From the NCBI GenBank assembly GCA_937881575.1, contig CALGEI010000054.1:1-62105 (forward strand): a DNA stretch of 62,105 nucleotides, given 5' to 3'. Numbering within the stretch: the first letter of the stretch is position 1; each line of letters begins with the position of its first letter. The notes beneath the pieces were generated by a model. That model saw only the letters and a list, made by a program, of their open reading frames with translations, did no database searches and was not told the origin of the DNA. This stretch comes from an uncultured Flavobacteriales bacterium (GTDB lineage: Bacteria > Bacteroidota > Bacteroidia > Flavobacteriales_D > Sanyastnellaceae). The translations under genes and the position numbers were made by a program. This document shows, piece after piece, positions 1-9,575 of the stretch.

Positions 1-1
1 T

Positions 2-2218
2 CGAGATCTCGCGAAAGGCAATGGCAGCATTGATATTGACAAAGGATTCGAACCGAGCTATATTATCTCGGAGGACAAAAAGCAGTTGGTCAAAGACTTG
101 CAAAAAGCCGCTAAAGAAGCGGATGTTGTTTGGCTCGCGACGGACGAGGACCGTGAGGGAGAAGCCATCAGCTGGCATTTGTATGAAACACTCAATTTGA
201 CGGAAGAAAACACACGTCGAATCGTCTTTTCTGAAATTACGAAGTCCGCCATTTTAAAGTCCATCGAACATCCAAGAAAAGTCGATGTCGACTTGGTCAA
301 TGCCCAGCAAGCGCGTCGAATATTGGACCGGTTAGTGGGGTTTGACTTGAGTCCCGTGTTGTGGAAAAAAATCAAGCCAGGGCTCAGTGCAGGACGCGTA
401 CAATCTGTCGCTGTTCGGATCATCGTCGACCGAGAAAGGGAGATCATGGCCTTCAATTCTGAAGCTGCATTTAGGGTAGTGGGTGAGTTCCGGGCTTCGG
501 GACTCCCTGTTAAAGCTGTGCTCAATAAGCGGTTCAAATCCGAAGATGAGGCACGTCTCTTTTTGGATGAAACAGCGTCGGCCACACATTCGGTCACCTC
601 GGTCGAAACCAAACCTGCGAGTCGCAAACCTGCCGCTCCGTTCACTACTTCGACTCTTCAACAAGAAGCTTCGCGAAAGCTTGGCTTCTCTGTTTTGAAG
701 ACGATGCGTGTCGCTCAGACGTTGTACGAAGCAGGGCATATTACCTATATGCGAACGGACAGCACCAACCTCAGTGATTTAGCCCTAGAGCATGCTGAAT
801 CCGTCATCGGGGAGCTTTACGGCGCTCAATACCAAGAGAGACGGCAGTACAAGGGCAAGAAAGCCAAGGGCGCCCAGGAAGCGCACGAAGCAATCCGGCC
901 TTCTGTGATGTCCAACAAAGAAGTTGCTGGAGAACGGGATGCTCAGAGACTATATGATCTCATCTGGAAAAGAACGGTTGCATCGCAAATGGCCAATGCC
1001 AAGTTGCAAAACACGACGGCCATCATCAATGTTTCTACCCGATCAGAGGTATTCACTGCAAAAGGCCAAGTGATTGAATTCGATGGATTCCTCAAGCTTT
1101 ATCTAGAAGGCAATGATGAAGAAGGGGAGGAACAAGACAAGGATCGTTTGCCAGCCATGACCGTAGATCAGATCATGGATCGTGATCGCATCGTGGCTAC
1201 AGAGCGATTCAGTAAGCACCCCCCTCGCTATACAGAAGCCAGCCTAGTCAAAAATTTAGAAGAGCTGGGCATTGGACGTCCATCGACTTACGCGCCAACG
1301 ATTAGCACGGTGCAGAACCGTGGATATGTCGAGAAAAAAGACCACGATGGTACCCCTCGCAATTACCGTGTACTCGAATTGGAAAAAACATCTGTAAGCG
1401 ATCGAACGGACACAGAAAACACGGGCGTTGAGCGTTCCAAACTCTTCCCCACTGACATTGGCATGGTCGTCAATGACTTCTTGGTGAAGCATTTTGAGCA
1501 AATCATGGACTTCAATTTCACAGCAGATGTGGAAGCGAAATTCGATGTCATTGCTCAAGGGCAATTGGATTGGCGACAAATGCTCAAAGACTTCTACTCG
1601 GGGTTCAAGCTGAACGTCACCGACACGCAAGAAAACGCAGAACGCGCATCTGGAGAGCGGATTTTAGGAGACCACCCGGAAAAGGGCAAAACCATTTTAG
1701 TACGAATTGGACGCTACGGCCCCATTGCACAAATTGGCGGCGCTGACGATGAGGAGAAAGAATTCGCTTCTTTACTTCCGGACCAAAAACTAGAAACCAT
1801 CACTTTGGAAGAGGCCATCGACCTCTTCAAGCTCCCTCGAAAGCTGGGTGAATTAGAGGGCAAGGTTGTCGTTGCAGCCATTGGCCGTTTCGGACCCTAT
1901 GTGCGGTATGACGGTAAATTCGTTTCTCTGAAGAAAGACAGTGACGACGACCCCTACACCATCACGTTGAAAAGGGCCATAGAACTCGTGAAGGCTAAGA
2001 TCGAAGCAGATGCAAAAGCCTTGATCAAAGTGTTTGAAGAGGACGAGACTATCCGGATTCTTGAAGGCCGCTATGGCCCTTACATCAAGGCAGGCAAGAA
2101 GAATGTCACGATTCCAAAAACGGAAGATGCGCATGCAATTGACTGGGCGCGTGCTCAAGAATTGATTGAAGAGCATGCCAAAAAGCCGCCGCGTGCGCGC
2201 GGCAAGAAAAAGAGCTAA
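2..2218 (+). CDS. topA: DNA topoisomerase I, 3' part (5' end outside window)
   Basis: Type IA topoisomerase that relaxes negative supercoils by cutting one strand through a tyrosine. The open frame is already running at base 2, so the N-terminus lies upstream; the TTG at 86 is an internal leucine, not a start. Visible parts: the Toprim acidic motif (TDEDREGE, near base 140), the archaeal-type central domain with the active-site tyrosine in YMRTDS (near base 750), and two or three C-terminal topoisomerase repeats (GRYGPI, GRFGPYV, GRYGPYIK). It ends in a lysine/arginine-rich tail instead of cysteine-type zinc fingers, as is common in this phylum. The next gene starts 96 bases downstream on the same strand. 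Confidence 0.97.
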   Translation, partial: RDLAKGNGSIDIDKGFEPSYIISEDKKQLVKDLQKAAKEADVVWLATDEDREGEAISWHLYETLNLTEENTRRIVFSEITKSAILKSIEHPRKVDVDLVNAQQARRILDRLVGFDLSPVLWKKIKPGLSAGRVQSVAVRIIVDREREIMAFNSEAAFRVVGEFRASGLPVKAVLNKRFKSEDEARLFLDETASATHSVTSVETKPASRKPAAPFTTSTLQQEASRKLGFSVLKTMRVAQTLYEAGHITYMRTDSTNLSDLALEHAESVIGELYGAQYQERRQYKGKKAKGAQEAHEAIRPSVMSNKEVAGERDAQRLYDLIWKRTVASQMANAKLQNTTAIINVSTRSEVFTAKGQVIEFDGFLKLYLEGNDEEGEEQDKDRLPAMTVDQIMDRDRIVATERFSKHPPRYTEASLVKNLEELGIGRPSTYAPTISTVQNRGYVEKKDHDGTPRNYRVLELEKTSVSDRTDTENTGVERSKLFPTDIGMVVNDFLVKHFEQIMDFNFTADVEAKFDVIAQGQLDWRQMLKDFYSGFKLNVTDTQENAERASGERILGDHPEKGKTILVRIGRYGPIAQIGGADDEEKEFASLLPDQKLETITLEEAIDLFKLPRKLGELEGKVVVAAIGRFGPYVRYDGKFVSLKKDSDDDPYTITLKRAIELVKAKIEADAKALIKVFEEDETIRILEGRYGPYIKAGKKNVTIPKTEDAHAIDWARAQELIEEHAKKPPRARGKKKS

Positions 2219-2314
2219 AACAGCCAATTCTGCCCATCGAAATCCATACCTTCTTGTCAGCAACCTTTTGAATGGCCTGCTTCAAAAGGCTTTGTTATCG
2301 CGGAACTTCGCCTC

Positions 2315-3487
2315 ATGACGGAAGGTATTTACGACCTATTTGAATCGGTTCATACGCCCCATTATTCCAACGCTGAAGGATCGCAACGCCTCGCTGACCG
2401 CATTGACGTGCACCGATTTGACCACCGACCTGAACTTGAAGGTATGCGTGTGGCCATGTTTGGCATTTTAGACGGACGACGATCCGGAGACAACGAGGGT
2501 TGCGCAGATGCACCTCAAGCCATTCGCGAATGCCTCTATCGACTGACTCCCCATAGCAGCTGGCAAGCAACCGTCGACTTGGGTGATTTACGCCCTGGAC
2601 TGACCGAAGAGGACACCGCTGCGGCCCTCGAATCTGTCGCCTCTGAGTTGATTCAGATGGGAATTATCCCTTTGGTTATTGGAGGAGGTCAGGATCTGAC
2701 AGTTTCCATGTACAAAGCGCTTGAGGTACTTGGACAACCTGCCCAAGTAGTGTCCATCGATGCACGCCTTGACTTCGGGGCGGACCCAGACCAAGTGACG
2801 TCCTTGAACTTCATGAATGACATCATTCTGCATGAGCCCAATTTCCTTTTCGACTACACCAATCTCGGCCACCAAGGATATCTAACGGACCCTGACACTT
2901 TAGAGTTGCTCGAAAAAATGCAATTTGAATCGGTGCGACTAGGAGCTGTTCAGGCAGACCTTCAGGCCATGGAGCCCATTCTGAGAGATGCCGACTTGGT
3001 CTCTTTTGATTGCAGCGCTATTCGAGGATCTGACCATCCTGCGCATGCTCAAGCCGGCCCCAATGGACTGAGCGCAGTTGCATCCTGTCAACTTGCTCGC
3101 TACGCTGGAATGAGTGACCGCCTCAAAATAATGGGCATTTTTGAGCACAATCGCTCATTGGATGATCGGGATCGAGGAGCTCAGCTCGTAGGCCAAATGA
3201 TCTGGCATGCACTCGATGGTATTTTCGCACAAAAAGCGGATTTTCCAAAATGCTCAATAGACGAATACACGCGTTATATCGTTGCAATAGCAGGCATTGA
3301 CCAAGACGCTGTGTTTTTTAAAAGTAGCCGCAGTGATCGCTGGTGGATGGAAGTTCCATATCCCTTGAGAAAAGGCAATCAAGTGAAACGATCACACTTT
3401 GTGAGTTGCACGTATGACGACTATCAAATGGCCTCTAAAGGCGAGATGCCGGACCGTTGGTGGAAGACATTTCAGAAACTCGGATAA
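2315..3487 (+). CDS. Arginase/formimidoylglutamase-fold protein with degenerate metal site
   Basis: A 390-aa ureohydrolase-fold protein. The family hydrolyses guanidino or formimino groups (arginine, agmatine, formiminoglutamate) with a two-manganese centre. The fold landmarks are recognisable but several metal ligands are changed: the GGDHS box reads GGGQD, the DAHxD box reads DARLD, and the SxDxD box reads SFDCS. A classical binuclear enzyme is therefore doubtful. Homologues annotated 'formimidoylglutamase' sit near T9SS genes in other Flavobacteriia, from memory of the group. The gene lies between topA and PorP/SprF-gldKLMN on the same strand. ATG at 2315 is the only sensible start. The true function is unknown. 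Confidence 0.75.
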   Translation: MTEGIYDLFESVHTPHYSNAEGSQRLADRIDVHRFDHRPELEGMRVAMFGILDGRRSGDNEGCADAPQAIRECLYRLTPHSSWQATVDLGDLRPGLTEEDTAAALESVASELIQMGIIPLVIGGGQDLTVSMYKALEVLGQPAQVVSIDARLDFGADPDQVTSLNFMNDIILHEPNFLFDYTNLGHQGYLTDPDTLELLEKMQFESVRLGAVQADLQAMEPILRDADLVSFDCSAIRGSDHPAHAQAGPNGLSAVASCQLARYAGMSDRLKIMGIFEHNRSLDDRDRGAQLVGQMIWHALDGIFAQKADFPKCSIDEYTRYIVAIAGIDQDAVFFKSSRSDRWWMEVPYPLRKGNQVKRSHFVSCTYDDYQMASKGEMPDRWWKTFQKLG

Positions 3488-3623
3488 TCTCAATGAGTCA
3501 ATTTCCGCCCCAAATCTCATCTCATTTTAAAGTTGAAGTCAGCAAGTTTGTGAATTTCTCTATATTAGCGTTCTTGAGCGCAGACCATTTTGCCTCTAAC
3601 CTGCTGAAACACAATTAGTTAAC

Positions 3624-4583
3624 ATGAATCGCCATCTCCTTTTGATTTGTGCTTTTGCCGCATTCGGCAATTCCATCCATGCACAACAAGACCCGCAATT
3701 CACCCAATGGTTCATGGAACCTGCTTCGTTCAATCCTGCTGTTGCTGGAAATAGCGACCTCACATGCGTTTCGGGCACATACCGCAATCAATGGCAAGGG
3801 TTAGACCGTGATCCAAACACGTCCATGTTGACAGCCCACACTTTTGTAGACCAACTCAAAGGCGGGGTGTTGTTGTCGTTTTACAACGATGCTCTCGGGC
3901 AAGAAGAAAACAACATGGCACGATTGGGATATGCGTATCATCTAGAACCCTTATCAAACGGAGCCATTGTGAGTGTCGGTTTAGCAGCTTCGATGTTCAG
4001 CAAAACCTTAGGCAACGATTGGATTGCAATTGACGATTACACATTAGATGCTGCCATTCCAGACAACGAAACAAGTTCCACGGCCATTGACTTAGATTTC
4101 GGTGTCTTCATCCGTAAACCTGGATCTTTTTATGCCGGCATTTCAGCTACCCACATTATGGAACGAGAGCTTGAAGGATTGAGCATCAACCCGAGAAGAC
4201 ATTTGTATTTTATGGGGGGATACGACTATCCATTGAATGGAGACTATCTCGTTCTTCGTGCCAATGTTTTAGCGAAAACAGATTTCAGTGCGACCATTCA
4301 AGACATCAACATCAATGTCCTCTGGGATAACATGGTCTGGGCGGGTGTTTCCTATCGTCCTGGTGATGCTGTGGCTCCAACAATTGGCGTTGAATACGCC
4401 ACTGAAGACAAGCAACGAAATAGCTATTCCAAACAAGTCTTTCGCTTAGGATATTCCTATGATGCCACCACGTCTGAGTTGAGCAATTACTCGAGTGGTT
4501 CACATGAAGTATTTCTTAGCTATTGTTTCAAATTCCTGACGATTCCAGCCGTGAACCGATTGGCCAATCCTCGCTTTCTATAA
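3624..4583 (+). CDS. PorP/SprF-family type IX secretion membrane protein
   Basis: Outer-membrane barrel of the PorP/SprF family (319 aa). A signal peptide ends near IHAQ (residue 21), followed by the family's typical opening (QQDPQFTQWF, then an FNPAVAGN box), after which the protein is rich in alternating aromatic strands. Members associate with the T9SS and help place individual cargos or the gliding adhesin at the surface. Its position 74 bases upstream of gldK in the same direction matches the conserved porP/sprF-gldKLMN arrangement. The PorP versus SprF assignment cannot be made from sequence alone. Confidence 0.9.
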   Translation: MNRHLLLICAFAAFGNSIHAQQDPQFTQWFMEPASFNPAVAGNSDLTCVSGTYRNQWQGLDRDPNTSMLTAHTFVDQLKGGVLLSFYNDALGQEENNMARLGYAYHLEPLSNGAIVSVGLAASMFSKTLGNDWIAIDDYTLDAAIPDNETSSTAIDLDFGVFIRKPGSFYAGISATHIMERELEGLSINPRRHLYFMGGYDYPLNGDYLVLRANVLAKTDFSATIQDININVLWDNMVWAGVSYRPGDAVAPTIGVEYATEDKQRNSYSKQVFRLGYSYDATTSELSNYSSGSHEVFLSYCFKFLTIPAVNRLANPRFL

Positions 4584-4657
4584 GTGAGACATACGAAAAG
4601 CGAACACTTTTCGGTTATTAATCGTATACTCAATCTGGATACTAGCCTGCAAGCAAA

Positions 4658-6025
4658 ATGAAGAATATCCTCATCATACTCATCGCATCAGCCACTTTGT
4701 TTGGCTGCTATGCTGGCCCTCAAGGGGAGCTCGTTGGCGTCGTGCCGCGTGAACAATGGATTCAAGTCAATCCCTATGGCATGAATTACATTCATTTGGG
4801 CTCATATACCATGGGACCCAGTGACCAAGATGTCCCTTTTGCTTTGAACACTCGTTCCAAAACTGTTACCGTTCCCGCTTTTTATGCAGATGTGCATGAA
4901 ATATCGAACAACGAGTATCGTCAATTCGTCACCTACGTCAAAGATTCTCTCTTCAGGAACACACTCGCGGAAGATGATCAAGAAGACTACTTCTTTGCTG
5001 AAGACGCATTGGGTAGAGAATTGGACCGATTCATTGACAAAGGATACATTTTGAATTGGGAGAACCCCGTTAATTGGGAAGATGAGGACATCTTTGATCT
5101 CCTTTATGATGAGTACTTCCTCCAAGGCTCAGATCAGTTTTACAACCGGGCTGAATTAGACACAAGAAAACTCAATTATCGCTACTGGTGGATTAATTTT
5201 GATGCTGCCGCGAGTAAAGGGAGTCAAGACGAAGAGTTTGGAGAAGTCAATAGTCTCAATCAATTGCACTCGGTACGAGGCCATGGAGACCGATCGCAAT
5301 TCGTCATTGAAGAAACGATTAATGTCTATCCAGACACGTTAGTTTGGGTTCGAGATTACACGTACGGTTTCAATGAACCTCTCGCCGATAAATATTTCTG
5401 GCATCCCGCTTTTGACGATTACCCCGTCGTAGGGGTTACCTGGAGTCAAGCAAAAGCGTTCAACGCTTGGAGGACTCAAATATTGAGCGAATGGAGAGGA
5501 AAGAATGGACAGTCTGACGTTTCACGCTTCCGCCTTCCGACAGAAGCCGAATGGGAATATGCCGCTCGAGGTGGATTGGAGTTAAGTCCTTATCCATGGG
5601 GTGGTCCCTACATGAGGAATGCTCAAGGATGTCCCCTGGCTAATTTCAAACCAATGCGTGGCGACTATGTTGAGGATGGGGGTGATTACACCGTTCCTAT
5701 TGCTAGTTTCACACCCAATGACTACGGACTCTATCAAATGGCCGGAAACGTTTCTGAATGGACAAGCACAGCGTATGACGAGACCGTGTATGAGTTTGCC
5801 CATGATTTAAGTCCAGAGTATTCATACAAAGCAACCGTTGATGACCCTCCGGCTTTGCATCGAAAAGTAATCCGCGGTGGTTCTTGGAAAGACATTGGAT
5901 ACTATTGTCAAACAGGAACGCGTTCATTTGAATTCCGAGACACCTGCAAAGCATACATCGGATTTAGAAGTGTCATGAGCTACCTCGGAAGAGGAAAGAG
6001 CGGTGATCCAGAAGATTGGAATTAA
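4658..6025 (+). CDS. gldK: Gliding motility/T9SS lipoprotein GldK
   Basis: Outer-membrane lipoprotein of 455 aa that, with GldN, forms the periplasmic ring of the type IX secretion system. It has a type II signal peptide with lipobox LFGC (Cys 17). The rest is a formylglycine-generating-enzyme/SUMF1-like fold, recognisable from the LPTEAEWEYAARGG block, the GNVSEWT block and the C-terminal RGGSW and IGFR motifs. Acidic insertions in residues 90-200 are typical of GldK/PorK. First gene of the gldKLMN block. Confidence 0.96.
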   Translation: MKNILIILIASATLFGCYAGPQGELVGVVPREQWIQVNPYGMNYIHLGSYTMGPSDQDVPFALNTRSKTVTVPAFYADVHEISNNEYRQFVTYVKDSLFRNTLAEDDQEDYFFAEDALGRELDRFIDKGYILNWENPVNWEDEDIFDLLYDEYFLQGSDQFYNRAELDTRKLNYRYWWINFDAAASKGSQDEEFGEVNSLNQLHSVRGHGDRSQFVIEETINVYPDTLVWVRDYTYGFNEPLADKYFWHPAFDDYPVVGVTWSQAKAFNAWRTQILSEWRGKNGQSDVSRFRLPTEAEWEYAARGGLELSPYPWGGPYMRNAQGCPLANFKPMRGDYVEDGGDYTVPIASFTPNDYGLYQMAGNVSEWTSTAYDETVYEFAHDLSPEYSYKATVDDPPALHRKVIRGGSWKDIGYYCQTGTRSFEFRDTCKAYIGFRSVMSYLGRGKSGDPEDWN

Positions 6026-6104
6026 AAGACGGTCTCAACCCAGTGACTCAGCACTGAGGATCGCAAAGAACATAGAATTGAAACCATATTTAGCGAAATA
6101 GAGC

Positions 6105-6863
6105 ATGAAACCAGGAAGCAAGGGCTGGAAAAATTTGATGGCAAAGATGTACGGCATTGGAGCATCCATTGTCATTATCGGAGCATTGTTTAAGATTCAA
6201 CACTGGCCTTTCGCAGGTCCGATGTTGATTGTCGGGTTGGGAACGGAAGCCATTATCTTCTTTTTCTCAGCTTTTGAAAAACCACATGAAGAACCAGATT
6301 GGTCTCTTGTATATCCTGAACTCGCTACGCCAGCTGATGGATCAAAGCCCTTGAAAGGAACACTCACTGGTCAGTTGGACGATATGCTCGCTGAAGCGAA
6401 CATCGAACCTGCATTGATCGAACGATTAGGTGATGGAATGAGGCACTTAGGTGATCAAGCGGAAAAGCTAGGAAAAGCCTCTGACGTATCAACTGCGGCC
6501 CAAGACTATGGAGACGCACTCACCGCTGCTTCTACACGAGTCACAGAATTGGCTGACAATTATTCGCAAGTGAGCGAGTCGCTTACTGGATTAAAAGACG
6601 CTCAGGCACTCGGTGACTCGGTTGGTGGAGCAATGCAGAAGATGACAGAAAACCTAACTTCCTTGAATGACATGTACAGCACACAACTCGAGCAATTGGC
6701 TGTGAACAAAGAACTGTACACGAACATGGGAGTCTTGGTCCAGAACTTAGGAGATTCAATTGAAGACACCAAGCTGTACAAAGAGAATATCGCTCAGTTA
6801 TCCAAGAATCTCGCTTCTCTCAATACTGTTTATTCCAACATGTTGAATGCCATGGGCAAATAG
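6105..6863 (+). CDS. gldL: Inner-membrane T9SS motor protein GldL
   Basis: A 252-aa inner-membrane protein that with GldM forms the proton-driven motor for T9SS export and gliding. Two hydrophobic helices lie at the N-terminus (about residues 15-35 and 40-60), with the conserved KIQHWPFAGPML stretch between them and a glutamate (GLGTEA) in the second helix, where the family has its essential acidic residue. The rest is a long, mostly helical cytoplasmic region. It lies 79 bases after gldK and 39 bases before gldM. Confidence 0.96.
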   Translation: MKPGSKGWKNLMAKMYGIGASIVIIGALFKIQHWPFAGPMLIVGLGTEAIIFFFSAFEKPHEEPDWSLVYPELATPADGSKPLKGTLTGQLDDMLAEANIEPALIERLGDGMRHLGDQAEKLGKASDVSTAAQDYGDALTAASTRVTELADNYSQVSESLTGLKDAQALGDSVGGAMQKMTENLTSLNDMYSTQLEQLAVNKELYTNMGVLVQNLGDSIEDTKLYKENIAQLSKNLASLNTVYSNMLNAMGK

Positions 6864-6902
6864 GGCTAGCACCTTATTCAAACCATAGCGAATACGAATA
6901 AC

Positions 6903-8618
6903 ATGGCCGGAGGAAAAGAAACACCCAGGCAGAAGATGATCGGAATGATGTACTTAGTACTCACCGCTCTTCTCGCTTTGAACATTTCCAAAGAAGTCTT
7001 AAATGGCTTCGTTAAAGTGGAAAACAGTTTGCTAACGACGCAAGAAACCTTGCATTCAAAAGTGAACGAAACGAATAGTGAACTCGAGGTCAAATACATT
7101 CAGAACCAAGAAAAAGTCAAACCATTTCGTGATCAAGCAGCCCAAGTGAACACGAGTTCAACTGGACTCATCGCTTACATTACTGAATTGAAAGCTCGTT
7201 CAATGGCTGCATCTAGCGGTCAATATGCTGAACAAGAATTGACCAACTTTGATGGCTTTCTTGGCAAGAATGAAAACGGTCGCGATACCGTTCTCAATTT
7301 GTCTTTTATCCCTCAAAAAGACGAGTATATGGCCTTGACCCAATTCATGGTCGGTGGAGAGCCCAATTCGCCAAAAGACGGAGAATGGACCGCCAAGCAA
7401 TTGCGACTCCGTATGGAATCGTATAGAGATGAGCTGAAGGCCATTTCGTTCTTGGACAATGAGGGAAACACTCGCGTTCTCCCACAAAGCCTAAAGGACC
7501 AATTGGACCTCACGTTTCAGTTTGGAACGGAACTGGAAGATGGCAAGGAAGTCCTGTGGGAAGTGGCCAATTTTTACGATGTCCCATTGGCTGCAGTCAT
7601 GCCATTGATGACCAAGATGACTCTGGATATTCAAGACATTCAGGAGGATATCTTGTCTTGGTTACTCGGTAGCGTAGATGCCAAGGCGTACAAGTTTACA
7701 AATTTGATGCCTCTCGTCGTTCCTGAGTCCAATTATATCCTGCGTGGTGATAGCTTTCGTGCAAATGTTTTGCTCGCAGCTTTTGATGGCACGAACCCCC
7801 CACAATTTTTTGTAGACCCCAAGAAGTTCAACGGGAGAGACTCCTCTTTGTTAGAATTCGAAACAATCGAATCCCTGCCCATCGGCAGTGACGGTTTAGG
7901 GAAATTGAGGATCTCTACAAAGGGCATGCAGTTGGGTGATGTCAATTATAAGGGCCTCATTCGATTTCAAGGTCCAGACGGAAATATTGAACCTTATCCC
8001 TTCTATACGCCATCATTCACTGTAGCCGAACCTGCTTTGGTTGTTTCGCCAACGAAAATGAATGTCTTCTATCGCGGCTTGCCCAATCCTGTGGAGGTTT
8101 CTGTTCCAGGGGTAGCTGGCGATGCTCTTGAAGTGCGGATAAGCGGAGACAACAAAATCAAAAAAGCACCCGACGGGTCCTATGTTGTTGACCCGGGGAA
8201 ATCCGGTGAAGCAAAAATCACGGTTACAGCCACTATGGCTGACGGCTCGAAAAAGACATTGCCTGCCCGTGATTTTCGCGTGAAACGAATACCTGATCCC
8301 GTCCCCTCCTTTGCCGGGAAGACACCTTCAGATCGTTTAATCAGTAAAAACACCTTGTTGGGAGCTCCAGGTGTCAGCGCCAAAATGGAAAATTTTGACT
8401 TTGATGTCAAAGTCACAGTGAAAAGTTTCAGCATTTCTGTCAGTCGAGATGGAACGCTCGTTGAAAAGAAATCCAACAGCAATCAATTGTCCTCAGATAT
8501 GACTGAATTGTTGAAGCGGGTTGGTAGAGGAAACGTTATCTACATTGAGGACATCGTTGTCTCAATGCCTGATGGCACAGAGCGTCAATTGGCGCCTATG
8601 AAATTGAAAGTATCCTGA
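6903..8618 (+). CDS. gldM: T9SS/gliding motor protein GldM
   Basis: A 571-aa protein anchored by one N-terminal membrane helix (about residues 15-32, after the conserved MAGGKETPRQKMI opening) with a large periplasmic part. In the family the periplasmic part is a dimer of four domains that reaches from the GldL motor to the GldK/GldN ring. The C-terminal third (from about residue 370) is beta-rich with immunoglobulin-like spacing. The length is slightly above the usual ~515 aa. It lies 14 bases upstream of gldN. Confidence 0.96.
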   Translation: MAGGKETPRQKMIGMMYLVLTALLALNISKEVLNGFVKVENSLLTTQETLHSKVNETNSELEVKYIQNQEKVKPFRDQAAQVNTSSTGLIAYITELKARSMAASSGQYAEQELTNFDGFLGKNENGRDTVLNLSFIPQKDEYMALTQFMVGGEPNSPKDGEWTAKQLRLRMESYRDELKAISFLDNEGNTRVLPQSLKDQLDLTFQFGTELEDGKEVLWEVANFYDVPLAAVMPLMTKMTLDIQDIQEDILSWLLGSVDAKAYKFTNLMPLVVPESNYILRGDSFRANVLLAAFDGTNPPQFFVDPKKFNGRDSSLLEFETIESLPIGSDGLGKLRISTKGMQLGDVNYKGLIRFQGPDGNIEPYPFYTPSFTVAEPALVVSPTKMNVFYRGLPNPVEVSVPGVAGDALEVRISGDNKIKKAPDGSYVVDPGKSGEAKITVTATMADGSKKTLPARDFRVKRIPDPVPSFAGKTPSDRLISKNTLLGAPGVSAKMENFDFDVKVTVKSFSISVSRDGTLVEKKSNSNQLSSDMTELLKRVGRGNVIYIEDIVVSMPDGTERQLAPMKLKVS

Positions 8619-8632
8619 TAAACTCAGAAATC

Positions 8633-9490
8633 ATGCGTGTATTCACATCCTCACTCTTGTTGATTCTCTGCTGTCTGTTCTTCCAAACAGGCACGTCACA
8701 GGTCTCGAACGTACTCGACGGCGCATATGTCAAAGAATCCAATATCACCAAGCGCGTCGTGCCTTATCCCTACCTGAGGGAAGCGGATGTGATGTACACC
8801 AAGCGCATCTGGCAACAGGTTGACTTGAGAGAAAAAATGAACCACCCGTTCTACTATCCCATCAAGCCAATTGCTGACCGTCAAAGTCTCTTTGATGTCA
8901 TTCGAAATGCACTATTGGTTGAAGGATCTCTAGTGGCTTACAGCACAGGTCCAGCTGGAGATGATGATGAATTTCGCTATCCATTCTCTGCCAATCAGGT
9001 CGATTCCGTGCTCAATCCCACTGTATTGATTCCTGAATTCGACTTGGACTCGGGAGAAAAGATTGGAGACCGCCCTGAACAACGCGCAATTGAGTCTCAG
9101 GCGATCACTAAATATCTCATCAAAGAAGATTGGATCTGGGATCGACAACGTGGAGAGCGGTATGTGCGCATCATTGGTATTGCACCGCTTTGGCAGGAAA
9201 CTGATAAAGAGGGTGAATTGAAGGCACCACAGACACTCTTCTGGTTGTACTACCCAGAATGTCGATACGTATTTGCCAATGCTGAAGCGTACAACCCCAT
9301 GAATGATTCGCAAAGGAGGACTTTCGAAGATCTATTTCAGAAACGATTCTTCAATAGCTATATCGTTAAAGAGTCCAACGTTTACGATCGCTCCATAGCC
9401 AGTTATGCCTTGGGACTCGATGCTTTGTCAGAATCACAACGCATAAAGCATGACCTGTTTCTACTCGAACATGATCTGTGGCATTATTGA
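8633..9490 (+). CDS. gldN: T9SS/gliding protein GldN
   Basis: A 285-aa periplasmic protein with a Sec signal peptide ending near GTSQ (residue 23). The family-typical DVMYTKRIWQ and LREKMNHPFYYP motifs are present. GldN/PorN forms the periplasmic ring with GldK and receives torque from GldM. It is the last gene of the gldKLMN block: a strong terminator follows 18 bases after the stop. Confidence 0.95.
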   Translation: MRVFTSSLLLILCCLFFQTGTSQVSNVLDGAYVKESNITKRVVPYPYLREADVMYTKRIWQQVDLREKMNHPFYYPIKPIADRQSLFDVIRNALLVEGSLVAYSTGPAGDDDEFRYPFSANQVDSVLNPTVLIPEFDLDSGEKIGDRPEQRAIESQAITKYLIKEDWIWDRQRGERYVRIIGIAPLWQETDKEGELKAPQTLFWLYYPECRYVFANAEAYNPMNDSQRRTFEDLFQKRFFNSYIVKESNVYDRSIASYALGLDALSESQRIKHDLFLLEHDLWHY

Positions 9491-9507
9491 ACGGGCAATT
9501 TTCGTTC

Positions 9508-9542
9508 AAAAAGCCGATTCCTGATGGAGTCGGCTTTTTTTT
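9508..9542 (+). terminator. Rho-independent terminator of the gldKLMN operon
   Basis: A GC-rich hairpin (GCCGA at 9513-9517 pairing with TCGGC at 9530-9534, extended inward by TTCC/GGAG including one G-T pair, TGAT loop) is followed by an unbroken run of nine Ts. It sits 18 bases after gldN and so closes the PorP-gldKLMN transcript. Confidence 0.9.
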
Positions 9543-9575
9543 TATGCCATCTGATCAACGACCTTTGCAAAACGC

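Noticed and set aside
3540-3570. Possible promoter (TATATTAG) ahead of the PorP/SprF gene
   Set aside because: It has one mismatch to TAnnTTTG, and the nearest TTTG is about ten bases away instead of the expected ~20, so support is too weak to annotate.
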